Origin: Micromonospora matsumotoense
GTDB taxonomy: Bacteria > Actinomycetota > Actinomycetes > Mycobacteriales > Micromonosporaceae
Assembly (NCBI RefSeq): GCF_900091525.1
Contig: NZ_FMCU01000012.1
Span: forward strand, 62,001 to 126,000
Direction of reading: 5' to 3'
Length of the DNA stretch: 64,000 bases
Below, piece by piece: positions 18,274 to 27,729 of this stretch; within the stretch, counting starts at the first letter, position 1, and every line of letters starts with the position of its first letter. Made by a program: the position numbers and the translations under genes. Under the pieces are notes generated by a model. It was not told the DNA's origin, made no database searches, and saw only the letters and a program-made list of their open reading frames with translations.

Positions 18274-19473
18274 ATGGCGGACGAGCGGGGTGCGGCGCTG
18301 CTGCGCGGCGGGGTGAGTTCGCCCCGGGCCACCTTCCTGGAACTCTTCTTCGACCTGGTGTTCGTCTTCGCGCTGACCCGGGTGTCCCAGCGGATCATCG
18401 ACGACCTGAGCGCCACCCGCCAGGACCTGCTGGCCGAGATCGTCCAGACCCTGTTGATCTTTCTGGCCTTCTGGGCGGTCTGGACGTTCACCGCCTGGGT
18501 CACCAGCCGGTACGAGCCGGAGCGTCCGGAGATCCAGTTCGTGGTGGTCTACACCATGCTGGGCTGCCTGGTGATGGCGGTCGCCACCCCCCGGGCCTTC
18601 GACAGCCGGGGGCTGGCCTTCGCTCTCGCGTTCGTGGCGGTGCAGGTGGGTCGACCGCTCTTCCTCACCCTGGCGCTGCGGGGACATCCACGTCGGCTGG
18701 TCACCATTCGGGTGGCGTCCTGGGCGGCGATGAGCGCGGTGCCCTGGGTGCTCGGTGCGGTGTCGACCGGGCCGTGGCGGCTGGCCTGCTGGTCGTTGGC
18801 CGTGGTGGTCGACTACGCCGGGCTGATGTTCGGCTGGCCCGTGCCCCGCCTCGGGGCGACCCGCACCTCCACCTGGGCGGTGCTGGGGGAGCACCTGGCC
18901 GAGCGGTACCAGCAGTTCTTCCTGATCGCCCTCGGCGAGAACATCCTCATCATCGGGCTGTCCTTCAGCGGGCACAGCTTCTCCGGCGTCAGCTCGGGCG
19001 CCTTCCTGCTGTCCTTCGTCACCACCGTGCTGCTCTGGCGGATCTACTTCCACCGGGCGGGTCACCTGCTCACCGAGGCGATCCGGGTGGCCCGGAGCCC
19101 CGGCCGGCTGGGGGAGTCGGCGAGCTGGACGCACCTGGTGATCGTCGCCGGAGTGCTGGCCACGGCGGTCGGTTACGAGTTGGCCATCGTGCACCCGTAC
19201 CAGCGCACCGAGCTGTCCTGGGCGGTCTTCCTGATGGGCGGCCCGGCGGTGTTCCTGCTCGCCCGGGCCCGTTTCGAGTACGAGATCTTCGGGCGGGTCT
19301 CCCGGTCCCGGATCATCGGGGTGTTCGCCCTGGCCGTGCTGGTGCCCGTCGCGACCCGGACGGCCACCGTGCTGGCGCTGGCCGCGGCGGCCACCGTGCT
19401 GGCGGCGATCACCGTCGCCGACTACCGCCGGGCCCGCGGGCAGGCCCCGGAGCTGCCTCACCCGGCCCTCTGA
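18274..19473 (+). CDS. ltrA: Low temperature requirement protein A (LtrA) family membrane protein
   Basis: A 399-residue polytopic protein of the LtrA family. The signature SPRATFLELFFDLVFVFALT stands at the N-terminus. About ten hydrophobic segments follow, with the conserved loop GEHLAERYQQFFLIALGENI near residue 215 and RARFEYEIFGRVSRSRIIG near residue 340. LtrA was named for growth of Listeria at low temperature; the molecular function is unknown. ATG 18274 has only a weak GGGTGGG upstream. It stands alone between the remnant and the toxin-antitoxin pair, converging with the latter. Confidence 0.93.
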   Translation: MADERGAALLRGGVSSPRATFLELFFDLVFVFALTRVSQRIIDDLSATRQDLLAEIVQTLLIFLAFWAVWTFTAWVTSRYEPERPEIQFVVVYTMLGCLVMAVATPRAFDSRGLAFALAFVAVQVGRPLFLTLALRGHPRRLVTIRVASWAAMSAVPWVLGAVSTGPWRLACWSLAVVVDYAGLMFGWPVPRLGATRTSTWAVLGEHLAERYQQFFLIALGENILIIGLSFSGHSFSGVSSGAFLLSFVTTVLLWRIYFHRAGHLLTEAIRVARSPGRLGESASWTHLVIVAGVLATAVGYELAIVHPYQRTELSWAVFLMGGPAVFLLARARFEYEIFGRVSRSRIIGVFALAVLVPVATRTATVLALAAAATVLAAITVADYRRARGQAPELPHPAL

Positions 19474-19513
19474 GACCGCCCCGCTGCCGGGGCCGCGCGT
19501 CAGGCGCTGGGGC

Positions 19514-19589
19514 GGATCACGCGGCGGCAGTGTGGATCACGCGGCGGCAGTGTGGATCACGCGGCGGCAGTGCGGGTCACGCGGCGGTG
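19514..19589. repeat. Tandem 20-bp repeat, about 3.8 copies
   Basis: Unit GGATCACGCGGCGGCAGTGT at 19514, 19534 and 19554, with a fourth, partial, diverged copy at 19574-19589. The fourth copy contains the stop codon and last residues of the antitoxin gene. Confidence 0.9.
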
Positions 19590-19888
19590 GGGCGGGAGAG
19601 CGAGGCGAGCGCCCGGCGTACGTCGGCGAGCGACACGGTGGCCGAGTCGTCCAGGTCGGCCAGGCCGGCCTCGATCCACTGCCGCATGAGCGTGGTCACC
19701 CCGATGCCGCGGGCCTCGGCTGCCGCCCGGACCCGCTCGTAGGTGTCCATCGGCAGGCGTACCGAGCGGCTGACCATCGGCACGTCGGTGTCGGGGGAGG
19801 GTAGTTCCACCGGCGGGCTGTCGTCGATCAGCTCGGCGAACGCGTCGTCGCCGCCGTGGAATCGCTTGATGGCCTCGTTACGGTTCAT
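19577..19888 (-). CDS. Antitoxin-like protein, ribbon-helix-helix type
   Basis: A 103-residue protein. The central VSRSVRLPMDTYERVRAAAE followed by RGIGVTTLMRQWIEAGLADL matches the ribbon-helix-helix (CopG/CopG-like) DNA-binding fold: a short beta strand with alternating residues, then two helices. The N-terminal part, NRNEAIKRFHGGDDAFAELI, is likely the toxin-binding arm. ATG 19888 has GAGGAGG 8 nt upstream, which overlaps the stop of the preceding toxin gene, so the two are probably co-translated. The toxin-first order is as in brnTA. The gene's 3' end lies in a tandem repeat. Confidence 0.75.
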   Translation of the reverse strand: MNRNEAIKRFHGGDDAFAELIDDSPPVELPSPDTDVPMVSRSVRLPMDTYERVRAAAEARGIGVTTLMRQWIEAGLADLDDSATVSLADVRRALASLSRPTAA

Positions 19889-19901
19889 CGCCGTCGCCTC
19901 C

Positions 19902-20216
19902 TCATCGGCGCGTTCTCCGCACGGTCTCGTCGTAGCGCTTGGCCTCGACGTCGCTCAGTTCGCGGGCGGAGAGGACGTCCCAGTCGTGGTCGGTGCCGTC
20001 GGCCTCGGCGAGCAGAACGGCCAGGCGTCGACCGTGCCGGCTCGCGGCGTAGACGACCGTCAGGTCCTCGCCGAGGTGCCGGATCACCCGGCGGGTGCTG
20101 TGCAGCGCCTCCCAGACTTCCCCGGGGGTGACGTCGTAGACCCGCAGGTTGGCCAACGCCTCGTCGGTGAAGCTGAACCGGCTGCCCACCGGGGCAGCGT
20201 ACCACGCACGTAACAC
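19902..20216 (-). CDS. Putative type II toxin, BrnT/RelE-like
   Basis: A 104-residue protein. Visible are FSFTDEALANLRVYDVTPGE, a mid-part LTVVYAASRHGRRLAVLL, and a C-terminal WDVLSARELSDVEAKRYDE. The final pattern (small beta strand, SAR, helix ending in RY) is that of BrnT-type RNase toxins; a DUF4258-like protein is the alternative. It precedes a ribbon-helix-helix antitoxin by 13 nt. I chose GTG 20216, with CTGAGG 4 nt upstream; a second GTG at 20189 is possible. With the longer start, codon 2 is TTA, a rare codon in such genomes. Confidence 0.65.
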   Translation of the reverse strand: MLRAWYAAPVGSRFSFTDEALANLRVYDVTPGEVWEALHSTRRVIRHLGEDLTVVYAASRHGRRLAVLLAEADGTDHDWDVLSARELSDVEAKRYDETVRRTRR

Positions 20217-20289
20217 GCACCTCAGTGCGACGATTTTCGCTGATCAAGGCGGTGCGGTGACAGGATGGGGGCAATTCCTCAGGAGGTCC

Positions 20290-20649
20290 ATGGTGAAGCG
20301 TCAGGCGTACCAGCCGATTCTGATCACCGACGCCTCGCGCAGCCAGGACGACCAGCTCACCAGCAGGCAGAAGCGGTATGTGCTGATGATGGGCATCCGG
20401 GTGGCCTGCGTGATCGCCGGAGCGGTCCTGGTCGGCACGAAGGCCCCGCTGCTCTGGCTCTGGCTGCCCCTGGTGGCGCTGGGCATGATCCTCATTCCCT
20501 GGCTGGCGGTGCTGCTCGCCAACGACCGTCCGCCCAAGGAGGAACACCGCCTCGCCAACAGGTTCCAGCCCCGCCACCGCGACGAGACCCCACCGATGAG
20601 CCTCACCGCCGAGGAGCGTCCGCACCGGATCATCGACGTCGAACCCTGA
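20290..20649 (+). CDS. DUF3099 domain membrane protein
   Basis: A 119-residue protein with the family N-terminus YQPILITDASRSQDDQLTSR, the segment RQKRYVLMMGIRV, and two membrane segments (about 35-55 and 60-82), then a charged cytosolic tail. The function is unknown; the family is confined to actinobacteria. AGGAGG lies at 20281-20286. ATG 20290 and GTG 20293 are both possible, and the SD spacing slightly favours the latter. It converges with psuK. Confidence 0.82.
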   Translation: MVKRQAYQPILITDASRSQDDQLTSRQKRYVLMMGIRVACVIAGAVLVGTKAPLLWLWLPLVALGMILIPWLAVLLANDRPPKEEHRLANRFQPRHRDETPPMSLTAEERPHRIIDVEP

Positions 20650-20672
20650 CCGCCGCTCCGGTGCCGGCACCG

Positions 20673-21581
20673 CTACCCGCCGGTCGCCTCCGGACGGGCA
20701 CCCACCGTGGACACCGCCAGGGCGCCCAGGTCGGCGGCCCGGGTCAGCGCGGCACGCGGTGTCGCGCCGGTCGTCCACGCGGTGAGCAGACCCGCCGCGA
20801 AGGCGTCCCCCGCGCCGGTGACGTCCACCACGGCGACCCGCAGCGAGGGGGTCACCCCGACGGTGGCCCGCCGGTCCACCCAGATCGCACCCGCGCCGCC
20901 GCGCTTGACCACCACCCGACGGGCCGCCGCCGACAACGCTCGCGCCTGTGCCGCCGGGTCCAGCCCGCCGGCCAGCACCCCCGCCTCGTCCGCGTTGACC
21001 AGCAGCAGGTCGATGTCGCGTACCCAGGACAGGAAGGCCGCCGCGCCGATGCGCCGCAGCGGCGCGGCGGAGGCGGCGTCGACACTGGTGGTCAGCCCAC
21101 GCTCGCGGGCCGCGGCCAACGCCCGCAGCCCGGCCGGTCGCGACCCGGCATCCAGCAGGCAGTACGCGGACAGGTGCAGGTGGGTCGCGTCGGGCGTCGC
21201 CGCCAGGGCCCGGTCGACGTGCCCGGCGGTCAACCGCAGGTTGGCACCCCGCTCGGTGACCATGGTCCGCTCGTCGGCGGTGGCCAGCACGATCACCGTC
21301 CCGGTGCTGGCCTGCGGATGCACCTCGATCGCGCAGTCCACCCCCGCCCGCTCCAGCTCGGCCACCCGGTCCCGACCGGCGCTGTCGTCGCCGACCGCGC
21401 CGACCAGCGTCACCGGAGCGTGCTGGGCGGCGATCCAGGCGGCGGTGTTGGCCGCCTGACCACCGCCGGTGACCTTGATGGCCGCCGGGGTGTCCGAGCC
21501 GGTGGCCAGTGCTCCGGCGAGCACCGCCACCACGTCGGTGATCAGGTCGCCGACCACCACGATCCGACCCGGACCGGTCAT
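20673..21581 (-). CDS. psuK: PfkB-family carbohydrate kinase, probable pseudouridine kinase
   Basis: A 302-residue ribokinase-fold kinase. PfkB signatures: N-terminal IVVVGDLITDVV, KVTGGGQAANTAAWIAAQ (glycine-rich substrate site), VKRGGAGAIWV, and the C-terminal VDVTGAGDAFAAGLLTAW, whose Asp is the catalytic base. On sequence alone it is a generic PfkB kinase. The assignment to pseudouridine comes from its 4-nt overlap (ATGA at 21578-21581) with psuG, whose substrate is pseudouridine 5'-phosphate. Together the two convert pseudouridine to uracil and ribose 5-phosphate. Confidence 0.85.
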   Translation of the reverse strand: MTGPGRIVVVGDLITDVVAVLAGALATGSDTPAAIKVTGGGQAANTAAWIAAQHAPVTLVGAVGDDSAGRDRVAELERAGVDCAIEVHPQASTGTVIVLATADERTMVTERGANLRLTAGHVDRALAATPDATHLHLSAYCLLDAGSRPAGLRALAAARERGLTTSVDAASAAPLRRIGAAAFLSWVRDIDLLLVNADEAGVLAGGLDPAAQARALSAAARRVVVKRGGAGAIWVDRRATVGVTPSLRVAVVDVTGAGDAFAAGLLTAWTTGATPRAALTRAADLGALAVSTVGARPEATGG

Positions 21582-22504
21582 GCCGTGCCGCGTCGGGCCG
21601 ACGCGACCGCGATCCGGGCCGCCAGGTCGGCGTTGCGCAGGATGATCCGGATGTTGACCGCCAGGCTGGCGCCCTCGGTGGCCGAGTGGAAGTGGGCCAG
21701 CAGGAACGGGGTGACCGCCTTGCCGGTGACGCCGTCGCGGTGCAGCCGGGCCAGCCCCTCGGTGAGGGTCCGGTCGTGCAGTGCCGGATCGAGCTGCTCG
21801 TCGACCGGGAGCGGGTTGGCCACGAGCAGTCCGCCGCTGTGCACGCCGTGCTGTTCCCGGGCGGCCAGCACCTCGGCGACCTGCTCGGGGGAGTCCACCG
21901 ACCAGTCCAGGTCGAACCCGGCGTCGGTCAGGTAGAAACCGGGGAAGCGTCGGGTGCGGTAGCCGACCACCCCCACGCCGAGGGTCTCCAGCCGCTCCAG
22001 GGTGGCGCCGACGTCGAGGATCGACTTGACCCCCGCGCAGACCACCGCGATCGGGGTACGGGCCAGGGTGCCCAGGTCGGCCGACTCGTCGAAGGTCTGT
22101 GCCGCCTCCCGGTGCACCCCGCCCAACCCGCCGGTGGCGAAGACACCGATTCCTGCGGCGGCGGCCACCGCACTGGTGGCGGCCACGGTGGTGGCGCCGT
22201 CCGCGCCGGTGGCCGCGGCCACGGCGAGGTCGCGGACGGAGAGCTTGGCCACACCGTCGACGGTGGCGAGGCGGGTCAGTTGGGCGTCGTCGAGGCCGAC
22301 GACGAGTTCGCCACCGACCATGCCGATGGTGGCGGGGACGGCCCCGGCGTCCCGTACCGTCTGCTCGATCTCGCGGGCGACCCGCAGGTTGTCCGGTCGG
22401 GGCAGTCCATGCGAGACGATGGTGCTCTCCAGGGCGACGACGGGACGGCCGTCACGCAGGGCGTCGGCGACCTCGGTGCCGAGGCGGAGGTGAAAAGTGG
22501 TCAC
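21578..22504 (-). CDS. psuG: Pseudouridine-5'-phosphate glycosidase
   Basis: A 308-residue enzyme that cleaves the C-C glycosidic bond of pseudouridine 5'-phosphate. Family signatures are VVALESTIVSHGLPRPDNL near the N-terminus, GVAKLSVRDL, ATGGLGGVHREAAQTFDESA, VVCAGVKSILDVGATLERLE, and the C-terminal TPFLLAHFHSATEGASLAVN. It is full length and contains the metal/substrate Asp, Lys and Asn positions of the family. GTG 22504 is supported by TACGGT ending 7 nt upstream with no SD, a leaderless arrangement. The longer frame to 22660 lacks coding character. It is first in the psuG-psuK operon and divergent from the DUF3039 gene. Confidence 0.95.
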   Translation of the reverse strand: MTTFHLRLGTEVADALRDGRPVVALESTIVSHGLPRPDNLRVAREIEQTVRDAGAVPATIGMVGGELVVGLDDAQLTRLATVDGVAKLSVRDLAVAAATGADGATTVAATSAVAAAAGIGVFATGGLGGVHREAAQTFDESADLGTLARTPIAVVCAGVKSILDVGATLERLETLGVGVVGYRTRRFPGFYLTDAGFDLDWSVDSPEQVAEVLAAREQHGVHSGGLLVANPLPVDEQLDPALHDRTLTEGLARLHRDGVTGKAVTPFLLAHFHSATEGASLAVNIRIILRNADLAARIAVASARRGTA

Positions 22505-22511
22505 GTCCGTT

Positions 22512-22517
22512 ACCGTA
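22512..22517 (-). promoter_or_regulatory. Leaderless-type -10 (TACGGT) for psuG
   Basis: On the minus strand TACGGT ends 7 nt before GTG 22504. No SD is present. Confidence 0.5.
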
Positions 22518-22594
22518 ACTGGCCGCCGTCGAGGTGGGCTGCGGTGGACCGGACTCGGTCGACCTGCCAAACTTGTGCAGTTGGAGGTGTGACT

Positions 22595-22813
22595 GTGAGT
22601 ACAGAGGTTCTTGAGCGTCCGGAGTTGAAGGACGCCGACACCGGTCCCGAGATGTTCCATTACGTACGCAAAGAGAAAATCGCCGAGAGCGCCGTGATGG
22701 GCACCTACGTGGTGGCGCTCTGTGGCGAGACGTTCCCGGTGACCAAGGCCGCCAAGCCCGGCTCGCCGGTCTGCCCCAAGTGCAAGGAGATCTACGACTC
22801 GTACCGCGAGTGA
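22595..22813 (+). CDS. DUF3039 domain protein (small zinc-binding)
   Basis: A 72-residue protein. Family core: FHYVRKEKIAESAVMGTYVV, ALCGETFPV and the C-terminal VCPKCKEIYDS. One cysteine in ALCG plus CxxC (and a His) would bind zinc. The role is unknown; it is near-universal in actinobacteria. GTG 22595 is chosen because GGAGG (22583-22587) is 7 nt away; GTG 22589, in the same frame, is too close to the SD. Confidence 0.9.
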   Translation: MSTEVLERPELKDADTGPEMFHYVRKEKIAESAVMGTYVVALCGETFPVTKAAKPGSPVCPKCKEIYDSYRE

Positions 22814-22842
22814 TCCCGGGCAGCCGGGCGGGCCGCCCGGCG

Positions 22843-22848
22843 TAACCT
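22843..22848 (+). promoter_or_regulatory. Leaderless-type -10 (TAACCT) for the TRIC gene
   Basis: TAACCT ends 8 nt before GTG 22857, with no SD in between. Confidence 0.5.
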
Positions 22849-22856
22849 ACGGCGGT

Positions 22857-23507
22857 GTGAACACCTCCACCGCCCTGCTCCTGGCCGACCTGACCGGGGT
22901 GGCCGTCTTCGCCGCCTCCGGCGCCTCCGCGGCGGTGGCCAAGCGGCTCGACCTGTTCGGCGTCGTCTTCGTCGGGTTCGTCGCCGCGCTGGGCGGTGGG
23001 ATCTTCCGCGACCTGGTCATCGACGAGGTCCCACCGCTCGCCTTCGCCGACTGGCGCTACGCCGCCACCGCCGCGGTCACCGCCACCGCCGTGTTCTGGC
23101 TGCACCCGCAGCTCGCCCGGCTGCGCACCACCGTGCTGGTGCTGGACGCCGCCGGCCTGGGCCTGTTCACCGTCACCGGCACGCTCAAGGCGCTCGACGC
23201 CCGGGTGCCGGCGGTCGGCGCCGTGGTGATCGGCATGCTCACCGCGATCGGCGGCGGCCTGGGGCGGGACCTGCTCACCGCCGAGATCCCGGTGGTGCTG
23301 CGCCGGGAGATCTACGCCGTCGCCGCCCTCGCCGGCTCGATCATGGTGGTGCTGTTGGCGGGGCTCGGGTACGCCGGGGTGGGCGGGCTGACCGCAGCGG
23401 CGCTGCTGGTCTTCGTCCTGCGCCTGGTGGCGCTGCGACGGCGCTGGTCGGCCCCGGTGGCGGCGGTGCGGCCCCCGGAGACCGGCATCGGCCGCCCACC
23501 CTCCTGA
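22857..23507 (+). CDS. Trimeric intracellular cation (TRIC) channel family protein
   Basis: A 216-residue membrane protein with about seven hydrophobic segments in two related halves. Each half carries the family glycine-rich pore motif: GGGIFRDLV near residue 44 and GGGLGRDLL near residue 135. This duplicated GGGxxRD pattern defines the former UPF0126/YicG group, whose bacterial members form trimeric cation channels; ion preference cannot be read here. The C-terminal tail is Arg/Pro-rich and cytosolic. GTG start; no SD but a TAACCT hexamer just upstream. Confidence 0.92.
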   Translation: MNTSTALLLADLTGVAVFAASGASAAVAKRLDLFGVVFVGFVAALGGGIFRDLVIDEVPPLAFADWRYAATAAVTATAVFWLHPQLARLRTTVLVLDAAGLGLFTVTGTLKALDARVPAVGAVVIGMLTAIGGGLGRDLLTAEIPVVLRREIYAVAALAGSIMVVLLAGLGYAGVGGLTAAALLVFVLRLVALRRRWSAPVAAVRPPETGIGRPPS

Positions 23508-23553
23508 GGACCGGTCGGCGTGGTGTCGGCTGGGGTTGCCGGGCCCGGCTGGT

Positions 23554-23559
23554 TATGCT
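23554..23559 (+). promoter_or_regulatory. Candidate -10 (TATGCT) for the helicase gene
   Basis: TATGCT would place transcription start near 23567, 33 nt before ATG 23600. It contains the alternative in-frame ATG 23555, which therefore cannot be the start if this is the promoter. Confidence 0.5.
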
Positions 23560-23599
23560 GGGCCGGCCTTCGCGGCATGCCCGGCGCGGAGGCGTTTTC

Positions 23600-25396
23600 A
23601 TGGGCGGCGGAACCGTGGCCCTCGGCCCGGATCCGCCTCGTGCGGTCGGAGAGGAGCCTCGGGTGGCACCCCGGTTGCCGGCGTTGGAGACGTTCCCGCC
23701 CCTGCGGGCCTGGCAGCGCAAGGCGATGGTGGAGTACCTGCGCCGTCGTACCGACGATTTCACGGCGGTGGCCACCCCGGGCGCCGGCAAGACCACCTTC
23801 GCCCTGCGGATCGCCGCCGAGCTGCTGGTCGACGGCACCATCGAGGCGGTCACCGTGGTCGCCCCGACCGAGCACCTGAAGACCCAGTGGGCGCAGGCCG
23901 CCGCCCGGGTCGGCATCCAACTCGACTCCGCGTTCCGCAACGCCGACCTGCACTCCGCCGCCGACTTCCATGGCGCGGTCGTCACCTACGCCCAGGTCGG
24001 GATGGCCCCGCAGGTGCACCGGCGGCGCACCATGACCCGCCGCACCCTGGTCATCCTCGACGAGATCCACCACGCCGGGGACTCCCGTTCCTGGGGCGAC
24101 GGGGTCAAGAACGCCTTCGACCCCGCGGTACGCCGGCTGATGCTCACCGGCACGCCGTTCCGCTCCGACGACAACCCGATTCCGTTCGTCACCTACGAGC
24201 GCGGCGGTGACGGGCTGCTGCGGTCCCGCGCCGACTCGGTCTACGGCTACTCCGACGCGCTGCGCGACGGGGTCGTGCGTCCGGTGCTGTTCCTGGCGTA
24301 CTCGGGGGAGACCCGGTGGCGCACCAACGCCGGCGACGAGTTGGCGGCACGGCTCGGCGAGCCGATGACCCAGGACCTCGTCGCCCAGGCCTGGCGCACC
24401 GCGCTCGACCCGGCCGGCGACTGGATGCCGCAGGTGCTGCGGGCGGCCGACGCCCGGCTGACCGTGCTGCGCAACGCGGGGATGCCCGACGCCGGTGGCC
24501 TGATCATCGCCACCGACCAGCAGAACGCCCGCTCGTACGCCAAGCTGATCGAGCAGGTGACCGGCGAGAAGGCCACCGTGGTCCTCTCCGACGACCAGGG
24601 GGCGTCCGCGCGGATTGCGACGTTCGCGGTGTCCCAGCAGCGGTGGCTGGTGGCGGTCCGGATGGTCTCCGAGGGCGTCGACATCCCCCGGCTGGCCGTC
24701 GGGGTGTACGCCACCAGCGCCAGCACCCCGCTCTACTTCGCCCAGGCCATCGGTCGGTTCGTCCGGGCCCGTCGCGCCGGCGAGACGGCCTCGGTCTTCG
24801 TGCCGAGCGTGCCGCACCTGCTCGGACTGGCCAGTGAGATGGAGGCCGAGCGGGACCACGTGCTCGGCAAGCCCAAGGACCGGGAGGGCTTCGACGACGA
24901 ACTGCTGGAGCGGGCCCAGCGCGACGACCAGGCCAGCGGCGAGCTGGAGAAGCGGTTCACCGCGCTCTCCGCGACCGCCGAGCTGGACCAGGTGATCTTC
25001 GACGGGGCCTCCTTCGGCACCGCCGCCCAGGCCGGCACCCCGGAGGAGGAGGAGTACCTCGGGCTGCCCGGCCTGCTCACCGCCGCCCAGGTGTCGCAGC
25101 TGCTGACCAAGCGCCAGGCCGATCAGCTCGCCGCGCAGCGCCGCCGAGCGGCCGTCCAGACCGCTGAGCCGGCCGCTCCGGCCCCCGCCGCCCCCGCGGT
25201 ACCCCTGAGTGCTGCCCAGCGCCGGGTGGCGCTACGGCGTCAGCTGAACGCTCTGGTGGCCGCCCGGCACCACCGCACCGGCCTTCCCCACGGCAAGATC
25301 CACGCGGAACTCCGCCGACTCTGCGGCGGCCCCCCCAGCGCCCAGGCCACCATCGAGCAACTGGAAGAACGCATAGCCACCCTCCAAACCCTCTAA
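23600..25396 (+). CDS. DEAD/DEAH-box helicase (SF2, type III restriction-like)
   Basis: A 598-residue SF2 ATPase. Motif I: ATPGAGKTTFALRIAAEL near residue 58; motif II: ILDEIHHAGDSRSWG near residue 154; motif III: LTGTPFRSDDNPIPF. The C-terminal RecA lobe carries RMVSEGVDIPRLAVGVYAT and AQAIGRFVRARRAGE (motifs V and VI). A helical C-terminal extension of about 120 residues ends with AELRRLCGGPPSAQATIEQL. The substrate (DNA or RNA) is unknown; homologues are conserved as single genes in actinobacteria. ATG 23600 has GGAGG with 7-nt spacing; a TATGCT hexamer at 23554 overlaps the earlier ATG and rules it out. It converges with the DUF7455 gene. Confidence 0.92.
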   Translation: MGGGTVALGPDPPRAVGEEPRVAPRLPALETFPPLRAWQRKAMVEYLRRRTDDFTAVATPGAGKTTFALRIAAELLVDGTIEAVTVVAPTEHLKTQWAQAAARVGIQLDSAFRNADLHSAADFHGAVVTYAQVGMAPQVHRRRTMTRRTLVILDEIHHAGDSRSWGDGVKNAFDPAVRRLMLTGTPFRSDDNPIPFVTYERGGDGLLRSRADSVYGYSDALRDGVVRPVLFLAYSGETRWRTNAGDELAARLGEPMTQDLVAQAWRTALDPAGDWMPQVLRAADARLTVLRNAGMPDAGGLIIATDQQNARSYAKLIEQVTGEKATVVLSDDQGASARIATFAVSQQRWLVAVRMVSEGVDIPRLAVGVYATSASTPLYFAQAIGRFVRARRAGETASVFVPSVPHLLGLASEMEAERDHVLGKPKDREGFDDELLERAQRDDQASGELEKRFTALSATAELDQVIFDGASFGTAAQAGTPEEEEYLGLPGLLTAAQVSQLLTKRQADQLAAQRRRAAVQTAEPAAPAPAAPAVPLSAAQRRVALRRQLNALVAARHHRTGLPHGKIHAELRRLCGGPPSAQATIEQLEERIATLQTL

Positions 25397-25452
25397 CCCC
25401 ACCCACCCCTGCGCCCCCACCCGCCCCACCCGCCCCACCCGCCCCCCGCCCG

Positions 25453-25524
25453 GACTCCGGTGATCAAGAGGTTTTGGTCAACAAACGGCGCTCCGGTGAC
25501 CAAAACCTCTTGATCACCGGAGTC
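25453..25524. repeat. 60-bp inverted repeat, family copy 2, arms extended to 28 bp and perfect
   Basis: The family core 25459-25518 has perfect 22-bp arms and a 16-nt spacer; flanking bases extend perfect pairing to 25453-25480 and 25497-25524. Left flank 25397-25452 is almost entirely C with A; right flank 25525-25571 is G-rich with three GGGGG runs. It lies between the convergent helicase and DUF7455 genes. Confidence 0.92.
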
Positions 25525-25570
25525 GGCGGGTGCGGTGGGGGGTGGCGAGGTGGGGGTGGGGGTGGGGGTG

Positions 25571-25620
25571 GACATAAGCCGGCCGGAGGCACCCTTGGGT
25601 GCCTCCGGCCGGCTTATGTC
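25571..25620. terminator. Bidirectional intrinsic terminator, 24-bp perfect stem
   Basis: Arms 25571-25594 and 25597-25620 are perfect complements with a 2-nt loop. It lies between the convergent helicase and DUF7455 genes, 17 nt past the stop of the latter. Confidence 0.85.
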
Positions 25621-25636
25621 GTCGTAGGGGTTACCG

Positions 25637-25870
25637 TCAGTTCGCCATCAGATCGGCGCCTCGCCAGCTGAACTCCGGGTCCGTTGCGAACTTCACCGTG
25701 ATCTTCACGAGATCCTCGGCGTACTTGTTCGCGTGGTGCCCACAGAACACCAACTCGCTCCCACCCGCCAGACTGATACGGAGCTTGCCGGCAGCATTGC
25801 AGCGGTCGCACCGTTCATCGGCGGCTGGGGGAGCCACCGTTTCGGGCGGCGGCGTGAGGGTCGGGGTCAT
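25637..25870 (-). CDS. DUF7455 domain protein (small zinc-binding)
   Basis: A 77-residue protein: a Pro/Thr-rich lead, then ERCDRCNAAGKLRISLAGGS and ELVFCGHHANKYAEDLVKI. The two CxxC/CxHH-type clusters are a likely zinc ribbon. The function is unknown. ATG 25870 is preceded by AGGAGG with 6-nt spacing, clearly better than the upstream in-frame ATG at 25927. In related genomes this small gene often lies beside the principal sigma factor gene, as here. The 248 nt between this start and the sigA stop show no further gene. Confidence 0.82.
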   Translation of the reverse strand: MTPTLTPPPETVAPPAADERCDRCNAAGKLRISLAGGSELVFCGHHANKYAEDLVKITVKFATDPEFSWRGADLMAN

Positions 25871-26118
25871 CGCCTTCCTCCTCTGGTCGTCACCGATGAA
25901 CACTCTCTTCGGTCGTTGCTCACTCATCGTGCAACACCCTTACCGGGCCCCGCCTTCCCAGTGTGCCCGCGGGGGACCGAGGTCACACCTGACGGGAAGG
26001 ACAGTGTGCCGTGCCACCAGGGTGCCACGTCAACGATCACAAACACGTATTGGACCGGTCACCTTCGAATGTTCTACGCCTGGTGATCAAACCGACACGA
26101 CGGGTTGACGTAACCGGC

Positions 26119-27729
<1,611 letters not shown>

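Noticed and set aside
20214..20260. Half-match TGATCAAGGCGG as a fourth copy of the 60-bp palindrome
   Set aside because: Only about 8 bases match and no second arm is present.
23555..23599. ATG 23555 as the helicase start
   Set aside because: It overlaps a TATGCT -10 hexamer, encodes an Arg-rich lead without similarity, and ATG 23600 has a well-spaced GGAGG.
26055..26075. CGAATGTTCT as a LexA box
   Set aside because: It matches only loosely one half of the actinobacterial SOS consensus and is not before a DNA-repair gene.
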